DNA of 64,000 nt from Oikopleura dioica (lineage: Eukaryota; Chordata; Appendicularia; Copelata; Oikopleuridae), in contig OU015568.1 of the NCBI GenBank assembly GCA_907165135.1, positions 16,193,208-16,257,207 on the forward strand, in the 5' to 3' direction. Both the position numbers and the translations under genes were made by a program. Positions 57,209-64,000 of this stretch are shown here, piece by piece; the first letter of the stretch is position 1; each line of letters begins with the position of its first letter. The notes under the pieces are model-generated. The model did not search any database, was not told the origin of the DNA, and was given only the letters and a program-made list of their open reading frames with translations.

Positions 57209-60200
57209 AGTAAATACAAACCTGGTATTTGGAGACCAGTGAGTGGAATTGCCGGGTCTTCTGGTTGCTTCAAAAGCGGCCAGTTCGTCGCAGACTTCGG
57301 TTATTTCTGGGCGGTCATATGGGTTGGGCCGCAAGCATTGCTAAAAATGCGAATCGGATAAGGATGAACATTCTTTCGAGGATTTTGACACTGACCTCAG
57401 CAATGTTGCGGATGCAGCGCAAATGAGGTTCGTAGTCGAGTCGGCTTCTGATTGACTGTCGCTGGATGTGCTCCAAAATCTTCTCCGGAAGGAACTTATC
57501 GAATTCGTCCCGGGAATATTCTGATGTGATGAAACTAGAAAAAACAGTTTTTAATTGGCTTAGATGGCAAGATATGGCTTCTTATTGGCTGAAATAAGCA
57601 AGCCTCTCCTTGGCCAAGATGGAAAATAGTTGCATCTGATTGGGCAAGAGCAAAAGTAAAAGCCCGATACGTCGAAACGAGAAATACAAGCTTCTTATTG
57701 GCTAAGATTGTCAATAGAGGCTCAAGAATTCGCTAGAAATTTACCTTGGCTCGCGGCTCGTGCCAACTTCTTCTGGATTCTCCATGAAGCTTTTGATTTC
57801 CGAAGTGTTGTAGTCCAAGTTCGCAAAAATCTCTTTCTCCGTCACTAGAATTCATCAATTGAACATCAATCATTTCAACAAGCATGAGTACCTGTTTTGA
57901 GAATGCTGAGAATGACCAGTCCGACCCCGTAAATGTCGTTCATTCTGTAAAAGCGGAAGATCTCCTTTGTGCATTTGCCACAAACATCCTTTACGATAAG
58001 CCTTCCAGCTGAAAACACAAAAATTATTGACGCGTTTCCGCTGTTTCCATTTTTAGTGAAAACAAGGAGGAAGAGAGCAAACTTGACAGGTTCTTATCGT
58101 GCATAAGGGGATTACCTTCGCTGTCGGATTTGTCCAGACATCCCAATTTACAGTGATACTCGTTCGAGAGCTTGAAGTAGTAATCTTTTGATGAGTAGAC
58201 GATTTCGGGCGCGCGCCAGCGATTTGTGCCTGGGGCGATGTGGCGGGTGAAGTAAGAAGTTTGACGCTAGAATTATTGTAAATTTCGGGGGTTCCACACT
58301 GCTGAGCTCGTCAATCTGTGTAGAAGATCTGAGTCAGGGTGTGAAAGATCTCTAATGAAAAGCCGTTACGCTTTCAAACCCAGACTCAGAGCTTCTACAC
58401 ATGTTGCCAAGCCCTGTTTCACTGAAATTACCTGTTCTTCTTTTTGAATAAATTCTAGCGCCTTGTTGTTCCACTGATTATTTTTGGAGAAGTACTTTAG
58501 CCACTCAATGTGCTGAGTAACCTGCTTGGCGACGGACTTGATATTTCCGATGGGGAAGCAACTTTGCTGCTTTTTTCGCAAATAATCGCGGCCCATATCG
58601 TTGATGCAGATTGACGAGAGTCCGAAATCGGCAATGACGGAGCAGTACTGTAATTAGTTTATTAGAGGGGTAGAGATGATGAGACAAGAAATTAGATGAT
58701 TTCAAAAAACTTTTTGTGCGGCCGGAAATCGTAAAAAAACTGCAAGTGCAGTTTTCTTCAGCTCGTCAAGACGAGTCGAATGATGTGTCTAACTCCTGAT
58801 AATTCTAAGGATTGACCGGTGTACCGGTTGGTTACCGGAAAATACGTTGTCACCGGCCGTTTTTGTTCTAGAAGTGATAGACTAATGTTTGACACCGGAA
58901 ATTGTTTCTTATAGTCAGTTCTCCTGCAGCCTAAAAGATGAAGGTCGTATCAATTCTCTGAAGAGAGTTATCACTAAAAACAGTAATTTTTACTAAAATT
59001 TTGTTGTTGCTGCACGTTCCTAATTTCTAGTCCCATTTTCGCCAAAAATAGTATTTTAGTGATAACTCTCTTCAGAGAATTGATACAACCTTCATCTTTT
59101 AGGCTGCAGGAGAACTGACTATAAGAAACAATTTCCGGTGTCAAACATAAGTCTATCACTTCTAGAACGAAAACGGCCGGAGACAACGTATTTTCCGGTA
59201 ACCAGCCGGTAAACCGGTAAATCCTTAGAGTTATCAGGAGTTAGACCCATCATTCGACTCGTCTTGACGAGCTGAAGAAAACTGCACTTGCATTTTTTTT
59301 TTTACGATTTCCGGCCCACAAGAAAAAAGTTTTTGAAATCATCTTACGCCTCAATTTTGGCCATAATAAAGACTGTAATAACGAAAACGAAAAAGGGAAC
59401 AAAATAACGAAACAGAAAAGAGCCAATTTACGTCATATTTTTACTTACAGTTCCATCTGGTGTTTTACGGACGCCGATATTTTTATTTTTATGTCTCTGT
59501 GGACAACACACTCGACATATTTTATAAATTCAGGGGCATCGGTGGGCCACTTTGGCGGGAAGTGAATTTGGCGAAGTCCTTGAATAAGTGAGCTAACTGT
59601 TTTTTGATTCCAAAAAGAGATTTTCATTTTTATCAAAAAACACAAAGAAAATCCGTCGCTGGCTCGAAATCGAAAAAAATGCGACAATTTTGAGCAAAAT
59701 TTTGGACCAATCAGATGTGAGCATTCGACCAAAAGCCCAATCAAATTTAACGACAATTTCTCTCAGAAATTTGATTGGCCTTTGGCCGACTGTTGACATC
59801 AGATTTGTCCAAAATTTTGCTTAAAATTGTTGCATTTTGTCGATGCATGCCTTCTCCCAGAAAATCTTGAAGCGAAAATTCGAGAATTTTTATCAATAAA
59901 ATTTTATTAATAAAAATTCTTTTGAATAAGGAACCGTGCCTACGTGCCAGACGATTTGGATGACTTGCTCTTCGTTCCAATACGCCGGGTCGTCCGGCTT
60001 CAACATCGACCTGTTCCGAACTTCCATCAGCAAATCGTCAAGATTTCGCTTGTTATTATCCCAGCCGTACTTTGTGAGTACAATCTCTTCGAGTCTATCC
60101 GCCGTCGCCACGACTTCTACGTTCGGAGAGTAGATTTGCAAAATAAACTCGTTTCTGTGCTGACTGAAATTATCCATTTTAGTAGAGAAAAAGAACTTAC

Positions 60201-63200
60201 AAAGCCAATTCTGACCGGAAATGAAAAAATAAACTTTGGTAAAGAGAACTTTTACATGGAACTTGAAAAACACGAGCTTGTTTTAAAAACAAGCACATTA
60301 AACCTAACGACCGGCAAAGATCAAGTTTTGTAAAGGATGTTTTGAGGAATGCTTTTTCCTGAATCAACTTGATTTAATCAAGCGAAACTCGAACAAAGTG
60401 TGCTTCCTCATTCAAAATGTAACTTACTTGAGAGTATGAAGAATGAGACATTCCATCTTCAAGCGCTCAGCTTTTCGCGAGTCACTGTAAATATCTTCAA
60501 CTTTGGATCAAAAATTATTAATATAATTCAAAAGAATAATTCTCTCGGAATAAAATTAATAAGTTTTTATCTAAGTAAAGTTTTTTTGAGCTTTCTGAAA
60601 TCTGATCTTTATGTTCTTTTCTAGGACTAGTCCCGCTTTCAAGTCTGAAAGTTGCTTTCGTATTCGATTTCAAAGTCTGCTTCTTAAAAGATTATCCCCA
60701 AGACTTCATCTTCTCTATATATTTCTCAATTTTTAAGGTTACATCGTTTTTCGACCCATTCCTATGACTTTAATTGCCACATTATTTCCTCGGAAGCGGC
60801 CGGCATAGACGCGACCGCATCCTCCCTCGCCCAAGATGTTCTCCGGTCGGGTCGAGTACTCCACCAATTCAGGCTGCTCGATGTTCATGATTAAATCGGT
60901 GCGCACGAAGGCGACGATCTTGCGGATCTGCTTGATGATCAGGTGAATCGTTACTGAAGGGAATGGTTAAAAAAGGATTTTTTTATTAAAACTTTTTTTG
61001 AGAACCCTGAGTCAGATTTCACCTCAGGCTACCTTGCCCAGAAATGGGTCTTCCTTCCAAACTAGAAGCGTAGTTGTACAGACTGGGCCTGGGCTCGGCA
61101 ACCTGAGTAAAAAACCTGAGTCAGAACCTACCAATTCCCTTCCGAAACCCTGACTCAGGTTTTTCATTCAGCTTGCTGCGCCTAGGACTGTGTTCAGCAA
61201 TCTATGAAAAACTTCCCCAAGTTCACGCTGAACTTCTGTATAACTACAGCCGGCAACTTGTGCAGAAAACCTGAGTCAGGCCCGAAAGAAATTAAATGAA
61301 AAGCCGCGGCTCTTTCAGATCCTGACTCAGGTTTTCTGCAAAAGTTGCCGGCTGTAGTTATACAGAACTTCAGGGTGAACTTGGGGAAAAGAAGAAGAAT
61401 GTTCTCAGCAGACCGCATTTTAAATAACTGCTGGTCATGTTATGCTGGAAAGAGCAAAGAGAAAAACAGAAGAAGGATGGATTAATACATTAATTTTATT
61501 CTTCGGTTTGAACATGCGTTCTATTTTTTATCCCAACACAAAGTCTTAAAAGATTAAACAAGGGCCTACTACATATGAAATAAGTGTTCGATAATATAAT
61601 ATTATTAATATTATAAGGTACTACTAATAACCTTGTTTCGCCGCAGTTCAGATTACTAAGACAAGTTTTTAAAAATGAAAATCGATGTTGAAAAAGGGGG
61701 ACAAAAGAAGTTGGAAACTTAAAAATACAGAATATATTTTAAGCCATGAAAACAACATATTGTCAGCGCAATAATTTTGCAATAGAATGCAACTTATCTA
61801 CGCGCAAAACACGGGGCCATAAGCTCCTCAGCTGGAGATTGTTCAACTCTTGGGATGAATATTCATAAATATAATTAAAATCTTGAGGTGGCTCTTCCCA
61901 GCTAAGTCCAAAAATTATCTGAAGTTCTCGAAGAGTTTATCATTTTGTCATAAGCACAAAAGGAGATCCTTTGATAAGGATAATTGACTTGTTTTTGAGC
62001 ACTTGCTCTTCGATAACATGCTAGATCTAACAAGTGGTGCCTTATTATAATCTTGCTATTTGAAATCGAATAAAATGACGTTTCATTTTCTCCGCTGAAC
62101 TCAGTAACCTGTGCATAAAACTTGAGTTATCCTTGAGTTGAGAGCTGCAGAGCGGCTTTTTGAATAAAGAAGCCGCAGTGCGGCTTCGAAAAGAGTACCA
62201 TAAATAATCTTTATCAAACTCTAGCAAAGCCTACCTTCTTTTATAAGCCACATATTTCAAAGCCACATATTTCATTTTGATATTTCATCAATTGTCAAAC
62301 TTTCATGTCATAAGTTTCTAGTAGAAATTAGAATATTAGTTCCGGACGGTGTAGTGGGTAAACCCTCGACGGCCAAGGACTTTTACCGTTGAGACCAGAG
62401 TTGGTAAAAAAGTATACTTCACTCGCCCTTCAGAATGAAGTATACTTCATGAAGTATACTTCAGGGCGTTGCAGGGCGTTGAAGGGCGTGAAGTGTACTT
62501 CCGCCCTTCCCTCTACTTCAACCGCCCTTCCGCCCTTCACTCTACTTCAACTTGATTCTGTCGGCCATCAGAATCCATCCGCCAGAATTTTTTCAAATTT
62601 TGCGCTTATTGGCTCTCAGGCCCCATGATTTAAATCACGCTAATTGTGGCAGATGAACCGATAGCTGAAGTATACTTCAGGGCTTTGAAGGGCGCGTGAA
62701 GTACACTTCACCGCCCTTCAAGAATGAAGGGCGCCCTGCAGATTTTTGAAGGGCGAGGGGAAGTATACTTTTTTACCAACTCTGGTTGAGACAACAAGCA
62801 TTAGAGGAATTATGCGATTATCTTGATCTTGATACTCACTTGAACTTCACTTCTACCCGGAAAGAATTTTAGCTTTATCGAGAAGATAAGAGAAGTAACA
62901 AGTGCGGATGATTAAATATAATTCAGATAAAAACCAGCTGAAAAACTACAAAGGCTTAGTCCTTAGGTGGGGGGTCCCGGAGGGGCGTAGGCCCCTGGGT
63001 TAGGTTTAGGGTTAGGAGCAGCGCGAATGATAACCCCCTACTACCTCAGGGTCAGACAAAGCTTGAAAGGTCGAGTTCAATAAAAATTTCTATTCAGCTT
63101 ATTCTTCAATGACCAGATTAATTACTGTTCAGAATTCTCGAACTAGAATATTCGAATTCTTCGACGAGCTTATTATTTTGATGTGAGGTTCTTTACAAAA

Positions 63201-63882
63201 TATGAAAATTACACCTTTTTGCGCGGCTCCACCCACGAAGGTTAACCACATTAGCTCGTTTTTAGAACATTATGCTTCCTCTCCCCAAAAAGCTTAGCTA
63301 CGAAATTTACTTACAAAAGAACAAGCCAAGACAACCCGTGATGATCCAGAAGTTTCGCCGCTTGTAGAAAGGGTATTTGCGGCTTGCTATTTCGCGGTTG
63401 ATTTGATCGTCGAAAATTTTCTGAAATTCAGGCGACTTTTGGCGAGGTTAACAGACTTAATCTCTTGTAAAGGCAGAATTTTTAACTTTGGAATTTGAAA
63501 TTTTTAAAGGCAACTCCAATTTCGCCTAAATCTGTAACCGTCCCGTAGAAACGTTGAAGATATCCAGGTACCACTGAGGAATGATTGGATCCGTGACATT
63601 TCCAACCTCTTGCTTCATTTTATTGTACTGAATCTCAGTCGGCAAGCAGTACTTGTAATTCCTCGGCCTGTTGTACTTGGGGTCGGAGTTGTACTCCCTT
63701 TTGGGAGGGAAGAGCGTGTCTGTTATATTTTTCGGAATTGCAGTTAATTCCGCGTTGTTTTCGCAGCGATCTGAGCTCCAAGATCCGTGGCTTTCGAATT
63801 CCAAACTCGGTAAAATGTACTTTGAAAAGCGACTTCTCCATGAATCCTTTGTCCGGCCATTTCCTTCATTGCCTTGTCCTGG
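57185..63882 (-). CDS. Single-pass receptor-like protein kinase, 5' end beyond the window
   Basis: Twelve exons on the minus strand: 63882-63553, 63420-63315, 60953-60743, 60484-60428, 60163-about 59935, 59596-59449, 58647-58432, 58266-58083, 58008-57892, 57844-57745, 57534-57396, 57340-57185. The outer part has N-glycosylation sites (KNIT, NVT). A transmembrane helix is built across an exon junction (NFWIITGCLGLFFL then TIHLI). The kinase domain has GEGGCGRVYAG, VAIK, an alpha-C helix (RKAERLKMECLILHTL), HRDIK, DFG, WRAPE and a C-lobe end NPYDRPEITEV. An insert of about 75 residues sits between DFG and APE. HRDIK.KN and DFGLS fit a TKL or TGF-beta-receptor-like group, but I cannot name the family. 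The catalytic-loop exon is one A short (KIKN). The exon 5/6 junction is uncertain, and the last codons may derive from a MITE half-copy. Confidence 0.65.
58316..58402. mobile_element. CTGAGTCAGG MITE in a kinase intron
   Basis: CTGTGTAGAAGATCTGAGTC at the left, CAGACTCAGAGCTTCTACAC at the right, within the 165-bp intron 58267-58431. Confidence 0.75.
58695..59344. mobile_element. 650-bp foldback element in a kinase intron
   Basis: The arms of about 290 bp (58695-58982 and 59047-59344) are inverted copies with few differences, around a loop of about 65 bp. The termini are GATGATTTCAAAAAACTTTT and complement, with a 3-bp duplication TTA on both sides (58692-58694 and 59345-59347). The TTA duplication and long arms fit a PIF/Harbinger-type or foldback non-autonomous element. 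It makes up most of the 801-bp intron 58648-59448. Confidence 0.8.
59688..59834. repeat. Inverted repeat in the next kinase intron
   Basis: CAATTTTGAGCAAAATTTTG at 59688 pairs with CAAAATTTTGCTTAAAATTG ending near 59830. The arms of about 65 bp include AAATTTGATTGG-type boxes, with a very short loop. Confidence 0.65.
61090..61180. mobile_element. CTGAGTCAGG MITE
   Basis: GGGCTCGGCAACCTGAGTAA at the left and CCTGACTCAGGTTTTTCATT at the right, almost no interior. Confidence 0.7.
61209..61391. repeat. CTGAGTCAGG MITE with palindromic host flanks
   Basis: The family arms (GTGCAGAAAACCTGAGTCAG and complement) lie within a longer palindrome. The outer 45-50 bp (CTTCCCCAAGTTCACGCTGA...ACTACAGCCGGCAAC) is repeated in reverse complement on the other side with one or two changes. 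Confidence 0.8.
62108..62190. mobile_element. Degenerate CTGAGTCAGG MITE
   Basis: ACCTGTGCATAAAACTTGAG and a GAAGCCGCAGTGCGGCTTCG hairpin; the right arm is lost. Confidence 0.55.
62340..62395 (+). other. tRNA-like stretch, possibly a SINE head
   Basis: GGTGTAGTGGGTAAACC resembles a tRNA D-arm/A box, and CCGTTGAGACC about 45 bp later resembles a degenerate B box (GGTTCGANNCC), the distance being about right for a tRNA. The hAT-like element is inserted exactly in the B-box-like sequence. No full cloverleaf can be drawn, so this is a tRNA relic or SINE fragment at best. Confidence 0.25.
62396..62784. mobile_element. hAT-like MITE with GAAGTATACTTC and GAAGGGCG repeats
   Basis: The terminal repeats CAGAGTTGGTAAAAAAGTAT and complement are flanked by an 8-bp duplication GTTGAGAC (62388-62395 and 62785-62792). 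The interior is packed with the palindrome GAAGTATACTTC and with GAAGGGCG/CGCCCTTC copies in both orientations. The CAGAGTTG end and subterminal-repeat design match the element at 9684-11252. Confidence 0.8.
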
Positions 63883-64000
63883 CTTAATTTAGGGTGGGAA
63901 CAGATCTCAAATTTCCATGATAAATCTTTCAGGGGTCCCTGAATCAGGTTTTCGACAGGGGATACTGAACCTAGATTCAGTAACTAGAACGGCAGCATTC
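63883..64000. other. Right edge: intron of the receptor kinase with an element fragment
   Basis: An acceptor TTAAG precedes the exon at 63882, so this is intron. GGGTCCCTGAATCAGGTTTT (63934) resembles a CTGAGTCAGG arm and also the GGGTCCCTGATTCAGGG fragment at 39465. Confidence 0.4.

Larger units (their letters stand above)
60954..63314. other. 2.36-kb kinase intron loaded with elements
   Basis: This is the longest intron in the window, separating the transmembrane exon from the juxtamembrane/kinase exons. It holds CTGAGTCAGG copies (61090-61180, 61209-61391, 62108-62190, fragment near 61010), a hAT-like element (62396-62784), a tRNA-like stretch (62340-62395) and a TTAGG-rich patch (62998-63017). 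No internal gene is supported. Confidence 0.5.

Overview
This looks like animal nuclear DNA from a compact genome, most likely an appendicularian (larvacean) tunicate close to Oikopleura. Four things point that way. Most introns are tiny (38-60 bp). One gene pair has an operon-like layout, with a splice acceptor touching the downstream ATG (trans-splicing style). Some introns only keep frame with GA-AG or GG-AG ends. A modular, very Cys-rich metallothionein is present. Clear animal orthologues are DDX6 (48.6-50.4 kb), UBE2I/UBC9 (51.1-52.05 kb, 158 aa), a SLC2A13-like transporter (27.3-29.1 kb) and a heparan sulfate 3-O-sulfotransferase-like enzyme (43.2-45.6 kb). The species assignment is inference.

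Layout. 0-7 kb: small single- or two-exon genes of unknown function, including a tandem paralogue pair and two tiny membrane proteins, with a phased array of TCATTTTA motifs between them. 7-15 kb: a gene-poor transposon graveyard with decayed coding remnants and nested inverted-repeat elements whose target-site duplications (TSDs) can still be read. 15-25 kb: three copies (A truncated, B intact, C carrying insertions) of a duplicated unit. Each unit holds a gene for a protein that joins a degenerate protein-kinase domain to a papain-like cysteine-peptidase domain, and a convergent small conserved gene. 25-27 kb: an unrecognised gene and minor ORFs. 27-40 kb: the SLC2A13-like gene, then an inverted fourth kinase/peptidase copy (D) split by a 7.6-kb foldback element made of long inverted arms with about 59-bp tandem repeats, then a truncated transporter copy. 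41-46 kb: a secreted Thr-rich protein and the sulfotransferase. 46-64 kb: DDX6, UBE2I, a zinc-ribbon protein, metallothionein, and a large single-pass receptor-like kinase that runs off the right edge. The introns and intergenic DNA of this last part are peppered with one MITE family.

Two themes cross the window. First, inverted-repeat elements of several kinds (8-bp TSD hAT-like, 9-bp TSD Mutator-like, 3-bp TSD foldbacks, and the CTGAGTCAGG family) shape introns, pseudogenes and spacers. Second, several otherwise clear genes, including the housekeeping DDX6 and the metallothionein, are broken by exactly one missing base in an A/T run. These breaks are better explained as consensus errors than as real mutations. 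Some 'pseudogene' calls should be read with that in mind.
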